Positions 1 through 9,280 of a DNA stretch of 64,000 nt are shown here, piece by piece. The notes below the pieces were generated by a model. It saw only the letters and a program-made list of their open reading frames with translations, ran no database searches and was not told where the DNA came from. The translations under genes and the position numbers were made by a program. Within the stretch, counting starts at the first letter, position 1. Each line of letters starts with the position of its first letter. The stretch is from the NCBI GenBank assembly GCA_003140215.1, contig PLJL01000004.1, positions 1,770,192 to 1,834,191 of the forward strand. Reading direction: 5' to 3'. The stretch is from Vulcanimicrobiota bacterium (lineage in GTDB: Bacteria > Vulcanimicrobiota > Vulcanimicrobiia > Vulcanimicrobiales > Vulcanimicrobiaceae).

Positions 1-1
1 G

Positions 2-142
2 GAAGAAGCGGCTCGCGTCGTGGCCAAGCTGCGCGAGAAGATCACGGCCACGGTGTTCTCGATGCAGGTGCTCGAGGCCGGCCCGGTGATCGGCACGCAC
101 GCCGGCCAAGGAGCGGTCGGGATCTTTGTCATCCCGGGATGA
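2..142 (+). CDS. DegV family protein, C-terminal fragment (gene enters from the left edge)
   Basis: Only the last 46 codons are in the window, in frame from position 2 to the TGA at 140-142. The tail carries GPVIGTHAGQGAVG, which matches the conserved C-terminal GPVIGTHTGPG segment of DegV fatty-acid-binding proteins. In that family the protein binds a fatty acid and presents it to fatty acid kinase FakA. The stop overlaps the ATG of the next gene (ATGA at 139-142), so the two are probably translationally coupled. The short length limits certainty; the motif match is the main support. Confidence 0.72.
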   Translation, partial: EEAARVVAKLREKITATVFSMQVLEAGPVIGTHAGQGAVGIFVIPG

Positions 143-600
143 GCCCGGAGCTCGACACCGCTATCTTTGTCGTCGGCGTCGGGATTCCGATGCTTCTTGC
201 TTATGGCTACGGCAACGCATTCTTCAGCGGCTGGCGCAGCCTGTCTACGCGTTACCGCGAACGATCGGCATTTGCCCTTGCCGCCGGGCTGCGTGGGCAG
301 ATCGCCAGGTTCGGCGGGAAGTGGGCTGCCAGCGAATACCCTCACTCGGTGACGATCGCCGTTGATGGCCTTGGATTGCACTTGGGCCAACGCGGAATTC
401 TACGAATCGGTCATCCGCCGATCCTCATCCCATGGTCGAGCATCGATGCGGTTGGTCCGGTGAAGTGGTTCATCCGCACGTTCGACACCTATCGCGTCGA
501 TGGTCGGTATACAGTCGGCTTCCCTTCGGACTCGGCTGGGGCGCTGCTCATCGCGCCCTACGTCGAACGCCGCAGCGTCGAGGTGCGCAACGATCACTGA
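139..600 (+). CDS. hypothetical membrane-anchored protein
   Basis: A 153-residue protein with one N-terminal hydrophobic segment (about residues 7-28), followed by a soluble part with aromatic, beta-strand-like stretches (PPILIPWSSID). It starts in an ATGA overlap with the upstream DegV gene. Its last ~33 codons overlap the only canonical start available to hemW. I do not recognise the family. The layout, one anchor helix plus a small domain with the phrase IPWSSI, resembles many small conserved bacterial membrane proteins of unknown role. Confidence 0.6.
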   Translation: MSPELDTAIFVVGVGIPMLLAYGYGNAFFSGWRSLSTRYRERSAFALAAGLRGQIARFGGKWAASEYPHSVTIAVDGLGLHLGQRGILRIGHPPILIPWSSIDAVGPVKWFIRTFDTYRVDGRYTVGFPSDSAGALLIAPYVERRSVEVRNDH

Positions 601-1720
601 GCGGGCGGGCGTCTACGTTCATCTGCCGTTTTGTCCGTATATCTGTCCGTATTGCGACTTCGCGAAGTGGGCGTGGGACGATGCGCGGGCGGCGCGCTAT
701 TTCGACGCGCTGCGGGCTGAGATCGCGGCGGCGCCAAGCGTCGCGGCGCGGACGCTGTTTTTCGGCGGCGGGACGCCGTCGATGTATTCGCCCGAGATCA
801 TCGCGGCGCTGATCGACGATCTTCGCGCGCGTTTCGGGTTGCCCGATGACGCCGAGGTGTCGGTCGAGGCCAACCCCGATCCGTCGCTGGCCGGGCGACT
901 CGATGGATTGCGGGCGGCCGGCGTCAACCGGCTCTCGATCGGCGTTCAGTCGTTCGAGCCGCACGAGCTGCGCGTCTTGGGGCGGCGGCACTCGCCGGCC
1001 GACGTCACGACGGCGGTGCGGGCGGCGCGTGGCGCGGGCTTCGCCAACGTCTCGGTCGACCTGATCTTCGGCGTGCCCGGCCAGACCGAAGACGGCTGGG
1101 CCGCGACGCTCGATGCCGCCGTCGCGCTCGACGTCGAGCACGTGTCGTGTTACGGGCTCACCATCGAAGAGGGCACGCCGTATGCCGCTTGGTTCGCGCG
1201 TGACCCCGGCGTCTTCGCCGACGACACACACGAGGCGCGGCTCTACGCGATCGCCATCGATCGGCTGCGCGTCGCCGGTTTCGAACAGTACGAGATCTCC
1301 AACTGGGCCAAGCCCGGGTTCCGCTGCCGCCACAACGCGGTCTACTGGGCCAACGAGCCGTACCTGGGGCTGGGGGTCGGGGCCGCGTCATACCTCGACG
1401 GCGTGCGCTCGACCCACACCCGCAACCTCGAGGTGTACTGCGATGCGGCACTAGGCAGGAGCGTGATCCCGGGCGAGAGCGAGCGGCTGGAAGGAGCCGC
1501 CCGGACCGGCGAGGCGATCATGCTGGCGCTGCGGACCGCCGAAGGAGTCGACGTGCGAGCGTTCCGCGAACGCTACGACATCGATGTTTTGGAACGATAC
1601 AGCAAGGTGGTCGGCGAACTCGTGGCGGGCGGCATGCTCGACGCCGGGCCGGCATGGCTTCGCCTCACCGAACGCGGCCGGTTCGTAGCAAACGATGTCT
1701 GTGGTGCGTTCCTCGCCTGA
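500..1720 (+). CDS. hemW: radical SAM heme chaperone HemW
   Basis: A HemW/HemN-like radical SAM protein. The [4Fe-4S] motif CPYICPYC (CxxxCxxC) lies right after HLPF, and the HemW signature HNAVYW is present in the second half. The family delivers heme to respiratory proteins; coproporphyrinogen oxidase activity is not expected for HemW. The start is uncertain: the only in-frame ATG/GTG/TTG is the ATG at 500, about 37 codons before the conserved VYVHLPF. A start at ATC 593, five bases before the upstream TGA, would give the usual ~375-residue length. The 3' end overlaps the next gene by 26 bases. Confidence 0.92.
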   Translation: MVGIQSASLRTRLGRCSSRPTSNAAASRCATITERAGVYVHLPFCPYICPYCDFAKWAWDDARAARYFDALRAEIAAAPSVAARTLFFGGGTPSMYSPEIIAALIDDLRARFGLPDDAEVSVEANPDPSLAGRLDGLRAAGVNRLSIGVQSFEPHELRVLGRRHSPADVTTAVRAARGAGFANVSVDLIFGVPGQTEDGWAATLDAAVALDVEHVSCYGLTIEEGTPYAAWFARDPGVFADDTHEARLYAIAIDRLRVAGFEQYEISNWAKPGFRCRHNAVYWANEPYLGLGVGAASYLDGVRSTHTRNLEVYCDAALGRSVIPGESERLEGAARTGEAIMLALRTAEGVDVRAFRERYDIDVLERYSKVVGELVAGGMLDAGPAWLRLTERGRFVANDVCGAFLA

Positions 1721-2804
1721 ACCCGGCCGCGGCGGCACGGTCGTCCTGCGCCTCGTTTTCGCCCTGATCTTCGGGGTGACCGGATTTCTGCTCGGTCAAC
1801 AGGCCTATCTGCACCTCTTTTCGCTGCACGTCGACAGCCAGTTCTGGCAGCTCACCCTGTTGGTAGCCGCGCCGGTGGTCGGCGCGATCGTGGGCGTGAT
1901 GGCGGTGCCGGTCGCGCAGATGCTCTTCGAGACCGAGCTGCACCAAGTGGAACGGGCGATCGACCGGCTCGCGCCGGGCGAGCTGGTCGGCGGCGCCATC
2001 GGGTTGGTGACGGGGCTGGTGATCGCGTTCCTCGTCAAGAGCATCCTGTTCGAGTTCGTCGCGTTCGCCGGACCGACCGGCGGCTACATCGCGATCGCGC
2101 TCTATCTGGTGCTGTCGATCTTCGCCGCCTTCCTCGGCGCGCGCGTCGGAGCGAAGCAGCGGGTGGCGCTCGGCCGCATCGCCACGCCGGCTGCGATGAC
2201 GGGCGGCGGCGGCGAGCCGAAGATCCTCGACACGTCGGTCATCATCGACGGCCGTGTGCTCGGCATCGTGCGCAGCGGCTTTCTCGAGGGACCGCTGCTG
2301 CTTCCGCGCTTCGTGCTGCGCGAACTGCAGCTCATCGCCGACAGCGCCGACCCGTTGCGGCGCACGCGCGGACGGCGCGGGCTCGAGCTCCTTTCGGCGC
2401 TGCAAGAGACGACCGCGATCGAGATCGTGGAGCGCGATCCCGAGGATATCGCCCAAGTCGATGCCAAGCTGGTCCGGCTCGCACAGGAACGCGGGGCGAA
2501 GCTGGTCACCAACGACTTCAACCTCAACAAGGTCGCACAAGTGGAGGGCGTTACCGTTCTGAACATCAACGAGCTCGCCAACGCGGTCAAGCCGGTGCTT
2601 CTCCCGGGCGAGGAGTTGCGCGTGAGCGTCATCCGCGAAGGCCGCGAAGCGCATCAAGGCGTCGGCTATCTCGACGACGGCACGATGATCGTGATCGAGA
2701 ACGGACGCCGGCTCATCGGCGAAACGGTCGACGTCGCGGTGACCAGCGCGCTGCAAACCAACGCCGGCCGCATGATCTTCGCCCGCCCGAAGGCACGGGC
2801 ATAA
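1695..2804 (+). CDS. YacL-type membrane protein with PIN and TRAM domains
   Basis: 369 residues in three parts: four hydrophobic segments in the first ~150 residues; a PIN nuclease domain opening at [12 protein letters not shown] with later acidic residues (VTNDFNLN); and a C-terminal TRAM-like RNA-binding domain ([20 protein letters not shown]). This matches the YacL/PilT-like family that commonly precedes ispD in Gram-positive bacteria. Known YacL-type proteins are proposed membrane-tethered ribonucleases; no substrate can be read from the sequence. It overlaps hemW by 26 bases and ends 125 bases before ispD. Confidence 0.92.
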   Translation: MSVVRSSPEPGRGGTVVLRLVFALIFGVTGFLLGQQAYLHLFSLHVDSQFWQLTLLVAAPVVGAIVGVMAVPVAQMLFETELHQVERAIDRLAPGELVGGAIGLVTGLVIAFLVKSILFEFVAFAGPTGGYIAIALYLVLSIFAAFLGARVGAKQRVALGRIATPAAMTGGGGEPKILDTSVIIDGRVLGIVRSGFLEGPLLLPRFVLRELQLIADSADPLRRTRGRRGLELLSALQETTAIEIVERDPEDIAQVDAKLVRLAQERGAKLVTNDFNLNKVAQVEGVTVLNINELANAVKPVLLPGEELRVSVIREGREAHQGVGYLDDGTMIVIENGRRLIGETVDVAVTSALQTNAGRMIFARPKARA

Positions 2805-2929
2805 GGCAGCATGGTGATGGACCGAGCACAGCAGCATCGTCCGCGTACCGGTGGTCGTTGCGAGGTCGGACCCGGGGGCCCCGCGCGCAGCGTGGGGGGC
2901 GCGCAGCGAGAGCGGAGCGCCGTGCAACC

Positions 2930-3874
2930 ATGATCTGGGGCGCGATTGTTGTTGCGGCGGGGCACGGGGAGCGCTTCGGGCGGCCCAAGCAGCTCGTCGA
3001 GCTGGCCGGAAAGCCGATGGTCGCGTGGTCGGTCGAGGCCTTCGCGTCGATGGCGGAGATCTCCGAGCTGGTCATCGTGACCGAGCCGGAGTTCATCGAA
3101 GCGATGGAGTCGATCGCGCACGCCGCGGTGCAGCACGCTACGACGAGCGTGGTGCGCGGCGGACCCGACCGCCAGAGCAGCGTTCGACAAGGCCTCGACG
3201 CGCTCTCCAACGACGTCGCCGCGGTCCTCGTGCACGACGGTGCGCGCCCGCTGGTTCAGACGTCCGACGTTCGCAACGGGATGCGTCCGGTGCGCCCAGG
3301 CACCGCAGCGCTGCTGGCGAACCCGATCGTCGATACCGTGAAGGTCGCCGGCCCGGACGGTAAGGTGACGCGGACGCTCGACCGTTCGACGCTGTGGGCC
3401 GCACAGACGCCGCAATTCGCCACCGCGCGGGACCTGCGCCGCGCGCACGCCGAAGCGCTGCGCCACGGTCAACCGCCGGCGACCGACGACGCGGCGCTGC
3501 TCGAACGGGCCGGGCTCGACGTCATGATCGTCGAGAGCGCCTTCGCCAACTTCAAGGTCACGCTGCCCAACGATCTGGTGCGCGCCGAAGCGCTGCTGCG
3601 CGAGCGCGCGCCCGGCGGAGTCTCCGAGGAAGAGATCCTGGTCGTCGAGTGTTACGTCGATCGGCGTGCGGTCGACTCGGTGCTGCTCGAGCTCGAGGCG
3701 CGCGCGGCGCGGGTCGACGAGATCGAGCGCGATCTTCCCGGCGCCACGGTCATCCGCGCCTACGCGACCAACGCGGCGCTGCGCGGCTTCGGGACGCGGC
3801 TGCACGCGCTCGCCGGCGAGGATGCGCTCTACACCGCGCACCTTTCGCACTTGGCGCCGCGCAGCGCGGTGTAA
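2930..3874 (+). CDS. ispD: 2-C-methyl-D-erythritol 4-phosphate cytidylyltransferase with C-terminal EF-G domain V-like extension
   Basis: Residues 1-~228 are a complete IspD: an N-terminal nucleotide-binding loop (AAGHGERFGRPKQ), GGPDRQSSV, HDGARP and the C-terminal FKVTLPNDL. It couples CTP to MEP in the non-mevalonate isoprenoid pathway. IspD normally ends near 230 residues; this protein has 314. Residues ~233-314 read like EF-G domain V: a strand (EILVVECYV), LELEARAARVDEIE matching EF-G LNxRRGxIxGME, a central TVIRAYATNAALRGFG matching QVIRAFVPLAEMFGY, and a final strand ending in SHLAP matching FDHYEEVP. The start was chosen at the ATG directly before IWGAIVVAAG. ispF follows after one base. 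Confidence 0.93.
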   Translation: MIWGAIVVAAGHGERFGRPKQLVELAGKPMVAWSVEAFASMAEISELVIVTEPEFIEAMESIAHAAVQHATTSVVRGGPDRQSSVRQGLDALSNDVAAVLVHDGARPLVQTSDVRNGMRPVRPGTAALLANPIVDTVKVAGPDGKVTRTLDRSTLWAAQTPQFATARDLRRAHAEALRHGQPPATDDAALLERAGLDVMIVESAFANFKVTLPNDLVRAEALLRERAPGGVSEEEILVVECYVDRRAVDSVLLELEARAARVDEIERDLPGATVIRAYATNAALRGFGTRLHALAGEDALYTAHLSHLAPRSAV

Positions 3875-3875
3875 C

Positions 3876-4373
3876 GTGGCGTCGCCGCCGTTTCGGGTCG
3901 GTCATGGTTTCGACGCGCACCGCCTGGAGGCCGGACGTCCCTTCGTGCTGTGCGGCGTGCGCATCGAGCACGACGCCGGGCCGTTGGGACACAGCGATGG
4001 CGACGTGCTGACCCATGCGATCGCCGACGCGCTGCTCGGCGCGTGCGCGCTGGGCGATCTGGGCGCGCACTTCCCCGATACCGACCCGCAGTGGAAGGAC
4101 GCTGAGTCGCTGCGTCTGTTGGCCGCGTGCCACGAGCTGGCGGTGCGTCACGGCTGGACGATCGCCAACGTCGACGCCACGGTCATCGTGCAGCTGCCGC
4201 GGTTGTCGCCGCACGTGCCGCTGATGCGGGACGCCCTCGCCGACGTGCTGGGGCTCGACGTCGCGCTGATCAGCGTGAAGGCCAAGACCTCCGAGGGGAT
4301 GGGATACACCGGCGACGGTACGGGGATCGCCGCCCACGCGGTCGTCCTCGTGGAGTCGCTCGCCGCGCGCTAG
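3876..4373 (+). CDS. ispF: 2-C-methyl-D-erythritol 2,4-cyclodiphosphate synthase
   Basis: A 165-residue trimeric IspF of normal length. It shows the metal-binding GHGFDAHRL, the GHSDGDVLTHAIADALLGA block, and the C-terminal KAKTSEGMGYTGDGTGIAAHA. It makes cyclic MEcPP from CDP-ME-2P, two steps after IspD in the MEP pathway, and the two genes are one base apart. The start is GTG at 3876, immediately after the ispD stop. The last four bases overlap the end of a convergent small gene. Confidence 0.96.
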   Translation: MASPPFRVGHGFDAHRLEAGRPFVLCGVRIEHDAGPLGHSDGDVLTHAIADALLGACALGDLGAHFPDTDPQWKDAESLRLLAACHELAVRHGWTIANVDATVIVQLPRLSPHVPLMRDALADVLGLDVALISVKAKTSEGMGYTGDGTGIAAHAVVLVESLAAR

Positions 4374-4546
4374 CGCCGCGAGGCGCGCGGCTCGTTGGGA
4401 TCGGGCCGGTCGTGGGCGCGGTCGGGACCGGCGCCGTCATCGTCGTCGTCGTCGCCGGGCGCATGTGCCGGCTCGGTGCGCTGGCGCGCAGTCCGCGGAT
4501 CGGGCTCTTCGTCGGCCAGGGCATGAAACGGTGCGAACCAGATCAT
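4370..4546 (-). CDS. small acidic hypothetical protein
   Basis: A 58-residue protein beginning MIWFAPFHALADEEPDP, followed by a highly charged, disordered tail with a run of six aspartates. Its ATG overlaps the TGA of the upstream small gene (ATGA at 4543-4546), so the two look translationally coupled. It converges on ispF with a four-base overlap. No family is recognised. The coupling is the main reason to take it as real; the low-complexity tail argues for caution. Confidence 0.45.
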   Translation of the reverse strand: MIWFAPFHALADEEPDPRTARQRTEPAHAPGDDDDDDGAGPDRAHDRPDPNEPRASRR

Positions 4547-4731
4547 AGCGCCACGACCCCGATCTCGTCGCGCGGCAGATCGTCGGAGGCGACGATCTCG
4601 CGCAGCCGGCGGCGCGCGGTCAACTCGTCGTCGCGGGTTCGCGCAAGGTCGCATTCGGCTGCGGCTGCGGAGAGGTCGGCGACGAACCGCAGCGCGCCCA
4701 GGACGCTGCGAGCGTCCTCCATGGCATTCAT
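4543..4731 (-). CDS. small hypothetical protein, probably helical
   Basis: 62 residues starting MNAMEDARSVLGALRFVADL, rich in Ala, Leu, Arg, Glu and Asp in a pattern expected for amphipathic helices. It is the first gene of a two-gene minus-strand unit with the acidic protein downstream. I do not recognise it. High third-position GC and the clean ATGA junction support it. Confidence 0.5.
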   Translation of the reverse strand: MNAMEDARSVLGALRFVADLSAAAAECDLARTRDDELTARRRLREIVASDDLPRDEIGVVAL

Positions 4732-4805
4732 GAGTCTAGGCTAACCGGCCGGCGGGCGCCCGCCATCCGGGACGGGTACTGAGGTTGGGCGGCTCCGGTA
4801 CCGAG

Positions 4806-7520
4806 CTAGTGTGCCCGCCCGGCGGCCAGGATCGCCGCGAGCTCCTGGCGATTCGAGACGCCGAGCTTGCGATACGCGGCGGCCACATGGGTCTCGACGG
4901 TGCGCTCGGAGATCACCAGCTCGTCCGCGATCCCGCGCGCGGTCCGGCCGGCGACGAGCAATCCGACGATCTCGCGCTCGCGCGCCGTCAAGCCGGCGTC
5001 GCCGCGGCGGCGGCTCGGCGCGGGCGCCGTCTCCGTCAGGCGCCGGACCTCGCCAAGCGCGCCGGCGCGGCGCAGCAAGGCCAGCGCCTCGGCGACCCGA
5101 CCGGCGAGTTCGAGGGCTTCAGCCTCTTCGATGAGCCAGCCGGCGCCGCGGAACGCCTCCGCCGCTGCGCGCGCGCACGCCGCGGCATCCTCGCGCCTGC
5201 GGCTGCCCAGATGCCGCCGCGCGTCGGCGAGCGCGAGCAGCCCGCGAGCACCGAGTGCACCCTCGCGCGCCGCGAGCAACGTGAGCGCCGCGCGGGCGCG
5301 ATCGCGGTCGGCGGGCTCGCCGATGCGCGTGGCAGCGTTCAACACCCAATACGGCGCGTCGGGTCGAGCGACCACCGCGAGCGCGCGCCGCACGAACGCC
5401 GCCGCGTCCGCCGGACGGTGCTCGGCGATCGCGTCGAAGGCCAGCGCGCCGCCCAAGCCCGCAGAGCCCTGCTCGTCGGCGTCGGCGAGTGCGGACTCGA
5501 GCTCGCGTTCGGCGTCGGCTCGCTCAGCCGCGCGCTCTTCCCCGGCCAGCGTCGCGATGCGTAACGTCAGGGCCGTCACCCAGCGCCGCGAAATGGCGAC
5601 GTCATGCGCGATCGAGCGGCTCAGCTTCAAGCGGCTGCGGGCCTCGGCGAGATCGCCGCCGACGAGCGCGGCGAGCGCGGCATTCTGCGCCAGCCACGCG
5701 ACGGCGACCGGAAAGTTCTTGGTTCGCTCAGCGATGGTCAAGGCGTCGGCGTACAGCTGCCGCGCCGCCGCGACGGTCCCCGCGGCGAGCTCGACGTTGC
5801 CGTTGTTGTTGAGCATGCGCAGCAAGACGTTGTCGTCGCCTTGCTCGCGAGCGCCGGCGATCGCGAGCGCGAAGTGCGCGCGCGCCTGCGCGGCGTCCCC
5901 CATGAGGCCGTGCACGTATCCCAAGGTGCTGTGGTACAGCGTCACGAGGCGCGGCTCGGCGTCGCCGATCGCCGGCGCCGCCAGGCGCAGCTGCTCGAGC
6001 GCTTCTTCGAAGCGGCCGCGCGGGATGAGCAGTCCGGCCAGCATCACGAGCGCTTCGACGCGTGGCCCGGGCTCGGTCATCTCGGCGGCGAGGCGGCGCA
6101 GGTCGACGATGCTTTCGTCGTATCGTCCGAGCTCCCAGAGAACGCGCGCGCGCCGGATTGCCAGCGGCGCGATCTCAGGCCGGGCGGCAACGCCGCCGTC
6201 GCCGATCGCCGCGGTAAGCCAGCGCGTCGTGCGTTCGAGATCGCCGCCGGCGTAGAAGGCCTCGGCGGCTTTCCTCGCCAGACGTTCCAGGTCGGCGGCC
6301 AGGGTCGCGAACTCGATGCAGCGCTCGAAGTGCCGGCCCGCGTCGGCATAGGCGTACAATGCGAGCGCTTCATCGCCCGCGCGCTCACCCCACGCCAGAG
6401 CGTGCTCCGCGTCGCGTGCGCGGTAGGCGTGCTCGGCGATCGCCGCGACGTCGAGCACCGGCTCGCGCGCCAGCGCCGCCGCGACGCGGGCATGCAGCTC
6501 GCGCGTCTCGGCACGCAGCATCTCGCCGTAGACGACCTCGCGCGTAAGCGCGTGGCGAAACGCGAACGCGTCCCCGTCGTCGCTGCGCTGTTCGACGACG
6601 AGCTGCAGGTCGCGCGCGCGCCGCAGCGCTCGAAAGACCAGCGTCGCCTCGAGGCCCGCCAGGCTCATGAGGAAGCGCGCGCTGAAGCGCCGGCCGACCA
6701 CGGCTGCGTGAACGAGGACGTCCCGCTCCTCGGGCGCGAGCGAGCCGAAGCGCTCGCGCACCGTCGCGCGGATGCTGGTCGGGACGAGCGCGCGCGCGTC
6801 GCCGTCACGGTCGATCCGTTCGAGCACGCCGCGCAGCAGCTCCTCGGCGAAAAGCGGGCGGCCGTCGGCGAGCTCCCGCAGCTCGGCCAGGGCGGTCGGC
6901 GAAAGCGTGCGCGCGGCGTCGCGCAAGATGCTGCGCAGCAGCCGTTCGATCTGTTCGCCGGCGAGCGGTTCCAGCGCGATGACGTGAGCCGCGTCGCGCT
7001 CGAGCGCGGCGATCGCCCCGGCCCGCACCGGGTCGGCATCGAGCACGTCGCTGCGGTAGGTCGCCACGAAGGTCACATGGTGCTGAGCGAAGCGCGGCGC
7101 GAGAAACCGCAGCACCTCGAGCGTCCCACCGTCGGCCCAGTGCACGTCCTCGAAGACGATCGCCAACCCGCCGGGCGAGTTGCGTGCGAACTCCTCGAGC
7201 TGTGCGGCGGTTTCGGAGTACCGCCGCCCCCGTTCGTCGGCGCCGTCGCCGCGCGGGCGCTGCTCGGCCAGGACGTGCGCGTGCGCACCCAACGCTTCGA
7301 GCGCCTCGACAAGTGTACCGTACGGTGCGTTCGCGTATTCGCGCGCCGTCGCGGTGACGACGCGGGCGCCGGCACGCTGCGCGGCGGCGGCGAACTCGCG
7401 GACCAGCCGGCTCTTGCCGATCCCCGCCTCACCGCACACGACGACGACCGACGAGCTGCGCGCTGCATCCGGCCGGAGGCAGGCCAGAAGCACGTCGAGC
7501 TCAGACGAGCGAGCGATCAT
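4806..7520 (-). CDS. large ATP-binding LuxR-family transcriptional regulator (LAL/MalT type)
   Basis: About 904 residues. The N-terminus is an AAA/STAND-like ATPase (Walker A GEAGIGKS, Walker B-like IVFEDVHWAD). A long Ala/Leu/Arg-rich helical-repeat region of TPR character follows. The C-terminus is a LuxR helix-turn-helix (LTAREREIVGLL...ISERTVETHVAAAYRKLG). Such proteins are ATP-dependent, ligand-responsive activators. The start was chosen at the ATG before IARSSELDVLL, which aligns with the usual opening of the family; an ATG ten codons earlier is also open. It runs divergently from the gltX-like gene and has no obvious operon partner, so its target is unknown. Confidence 0.92.
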   Translation of the reverse strand: MIARSSELDVLLACLRPDAARSSSVVVVCGEAGIGKSRLVREFAAAAQRAGARVVTATAREYANAPYGTLVEALEALGAHAHVLAEQRPRGDGADERGRRYSETAAQLEEFARNSPGGLAIVFEDVHWADGGTLEVLRFLAPRFAQHHVTFVATYRSDVLDADPVRAGAIAALERDAAHVIALEPLAGEQIERLLRSILRDAARTLSPTALAELRELADGRPLFAEELLRGVLERIDRDGDARALVPTSIRATVRERFGSLAPEERDVLVHAAVVGRRFSARFLMSLAGLEATLVFRALRRARDLQLVVEQRSDDGDAFAFRHALTREVVYGEMLRAETRELHARVAAALAREPVLDVAAIAEHAYRARDAEHALAWGERAGDEALALYAYADAGRHFERCIEFATLAADLERLARKAAEAFYAGGDLERTTRWLTAAIGDGGVAARPEIAPLAIRRARVLWELGRYDESIVDLRRLAAEMTEPGPRVEALVMLAGLLIPRGRFEEALEQLRLAAPAIGDAEPRLVTLYHSTLGYVHGLMGDAAQARAHFALAIAGAREQGDDNVLLRMLNNNGNVELAAGTVAAARQLYADALTIAERTKNFPVAVAWLAQNAALAALVGGDLAEARSRLKLSRSIAHDVAISRRWVTALTLRIATLAGEERAAERADAERELESALADADEQGSAGLGGALAFDAIAEHRPADAAAFVRRALAVVARPDAPYWVLNAATRIGEPADRDRARAALTLLAAREGALGARGLLALADARRHLGSRRREDAAACARAAAEAFRGAGWLIEEAEALELAGRVAEALALLRRAGALGEVRRLTETAPAPSRRRGDAGLTAREREIVGLLVAGRTARGIADELVISERTVETHVAAAYRKLGVSNRQELAAILAAGRAH

Positions 7521-7622
7521 CTCGCGGCAAACCAGGGCCGAGGATATCATCCGGTCGCACCGTTCGACAGGTGCAGGTCGGTCGCATGGTTTCCGCCCGC
7601 AGCCCCCGAACCGGCCGGGACC

Positions 7623-7775
7623 ATGTTACTGCTCGAACGCAACCTAGGCACCGATCTCGACGAACTCTTAGGCGAGATTCTGGCCAGCGGAATGCCGCCC
7701 GGCCGACCGGTCGGCGAACCGCCACCCGGCGGCGGTGACACCGCGACCGAAGACGAGGAAGACGAAGCCGAGTAG
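7623..7775 (+). CDS. small acidic hypothetical protein
   Basis: A 50-residue open frame starting MLLLERNLGTDLDELLGEIL, then a Gly/Pro linker and an acidic tail (EDEEDEAE). It sits between the divergent LuxR regulator and the gltX-like gene. Its organised helix-linker-acidic layout suggests a real small protein. No family is recognised. Confidence 0.45.
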   Translation: MLLLERNLGTDLDELLGEILASGMPPGRPVGEPPPGGGDTATEDEEDEAE

Positions 7776-7810
7776 ATGACCTTCGGCGGAGGCGCGCTCC
7801 GCCGCGGGGC

Positions 7811-9280
7811 ATGATCGCGAGGCCGATGGACTTGCTCGAGCCCGGGCGCGCGCTGCGGGTGCGCTTCGCGCCGTCCGCCGCGACGCTGCACGTCGGGAGC
7901 GCGCGCACCGCGCTCTTCAACTGGCTGCTCGCGCGAAAGACCGGCGGCCGGCTCGTTCTGCTCCTCGATGACACGCCCGGACGTGCTGACGGCGACGGAG
8001 AGTCTGTGCTGCGCGATCTGCGCTGGCTCGGCCTGGACTGGGCCGAAGGCCCGGACGTCGGCGGTCCGCACGGACCGTACCGGCGCTCCGAGCGCCGAAG
8101 CCTATACGACGAGCACCTCGACCGGCTGTGGGCGGACGGGTCGGTGCGCGAATGTGGCCGTGCCGTATTCGTGCAGGACGGTGCGGTGTGGCTGGCTGGA
8201 CCCGGCAGAGTCACCGTCGAGGACGCGATAAAGGGCACCGTGCACCTCTCGATCGACGGCAACGTCCAGCTGCGGACGGCGGCCGGCGAGTACAGTACCT
8301 ACTTCATGGCGACGGTCGACCATGCGACGATGCACATCGACCTCGTTCTACGCGGCGACGAGCACCTCGACGACACGGCACGCGAAAAAGCGATCGCGCG
8401 CGCGCTCGGCTACGAGCCGCCACGATACGCGCATACCGGTCTCATCGTAGACGCCCAACACAAGCCGGCGAAGGACGACGAAGCGATGACCGTCGACCGG
8501 CTGCGCCGCGCGGGCTATCTGCCCGAGGCCGTGATCGAACATCTGGCGCTGCTCGGCTGGTCGCCGCCCGACGGACGCGAGACCTTCACGCTCGACGAGC
8601 TAGCGGGGTTGTTCTCATTCGAGCGCGTGGGCAGCTCGCCGTCCGTCTTCGACGAGGTGCGCCTGCGCGCGTTCAATGCGCGCGCGCTGCGCGCGCTCAC
8701 GCGCGAACGCTACCACGCGTTGCTCGCCGAGTGGATGCAGCGGCACCGGTTGCTCGAAGATCCCGTCCCGGAAGCGGCGCACCGCTGGATCGAGAGTTTC
8801 CTCGACGCGTTCGGCGCCGAGGTGCACACGCTGGGCGAAGCGATCGAAGCGGTCGAAGCGTTACGCCAGGAAGCGGTCACGATCCCCGCGCTGGAACTCG
8901 AACGGCTGCGCAACCGCCAGGTGCTGTTCTTCCTCGACGCGGTCGCGCAGTACGTCGATGCTCAGCCGGAGCTGCGCGACCTGCCGCTCGCAGCCGACCT
9001 ACCCGTCATCGCGGGCGAGTTCGGGATTGCGAAGGAGGACGCGTTCGGAGCGCTGCGCATGGCGCTGACGGGCAGCCACGACGGTCCGCCGCTGGCGCAG
9101 CTCTTTCCGCTGCTCGGCCACGACCGGATCATGATCCGCATCGGCGCGGTCAACTCGCACATCCTCCACGGCCGCGGCCTCGAGCCGATCAAGTACGGCC
9201 CCGGCGGCGTCCCGTTCGAAACGATCCAGCCGACGCCGCCCGGACGCGCGGCAACCGGCGCGGATGACGCGGGTTCGTAG
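7811..9280 (+). CDS. glutamyl-tRNA synthetase homologue with altered catalytic motifs
   Basis: A class I synthetase of GluRS type (489 residues) at the normal gltX position, before cysE and cysS. The fold-level match is strong: [53 protein letters not shown]. The active-site motifs differ. The usual SPTGxLHIGG is [15 protein letters not shown] is LLLDDTP, RGEDH is RGDEH, and the KLSKR signature is KPAKD. It may be a remodelled enzyme or a GluRS-derived protein with another job. An ATG at 7826 is an alternative start. The 3' end overlaps cysE by 17 bases. Confidence 0.83.
   Translation: MIARPMDLLEPGRALRVRFAPSAATLHVGSARTALFNWLLARKTGGRLVLLLDDTPGRADGDGESVLRDLRWLGLDWAEGPDVGGPHGPYRRSERRSLYDEHLDRLWADGSVRECGRAVFVQDGAVWLAGPGRVTVEDAIKGTVHLSIDGNVQLRTAAGEYSTYFMATVDHATMHIDLVLRGDEHLDDTAREKAIARALGYEPPRYAHTGLIVDAQHKPAKDDEAMTVDRLRRAGYLPEAVIEHLALLGWSPPDGRETFTLDELAGLFSFERVGSSPSVFDEVRLRAFNARALRALTRERYHALLAEWMQRHRLLEDPVPEAAHRWIESFLDAFGAEVHTLGEAIEAVEALRQEAVTIPALELERLRNRQVLFFLDAVAQYVDAQPELRDLPLAADLPVIAGEFGIAKEDAFGALRMALTGSHDGPPLAQLFPLLGHDRIMIRIGAVNSHILHGRGLEPIKYGPGGVPFETIQPTPPGRAATGADDAGS

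Noticed and set aside
1665..2927. A 420-codon open frame antisense to the PIN/TRAM gene
   Set aside because: Composition is Asp/Arg/His-rich without hydrophobic core or motifs; it is the antisense shadow of a well-supported GC-rich gene.
5604..7775. A 723-codon plus-strand frame across the LuxR-type regulator
   Set aside because: It is antisense to the ATPase/LuxR gene and lacks domains. Only its last 50 codons (7623-7775) lie outside and look protein-like; those are listed separately.
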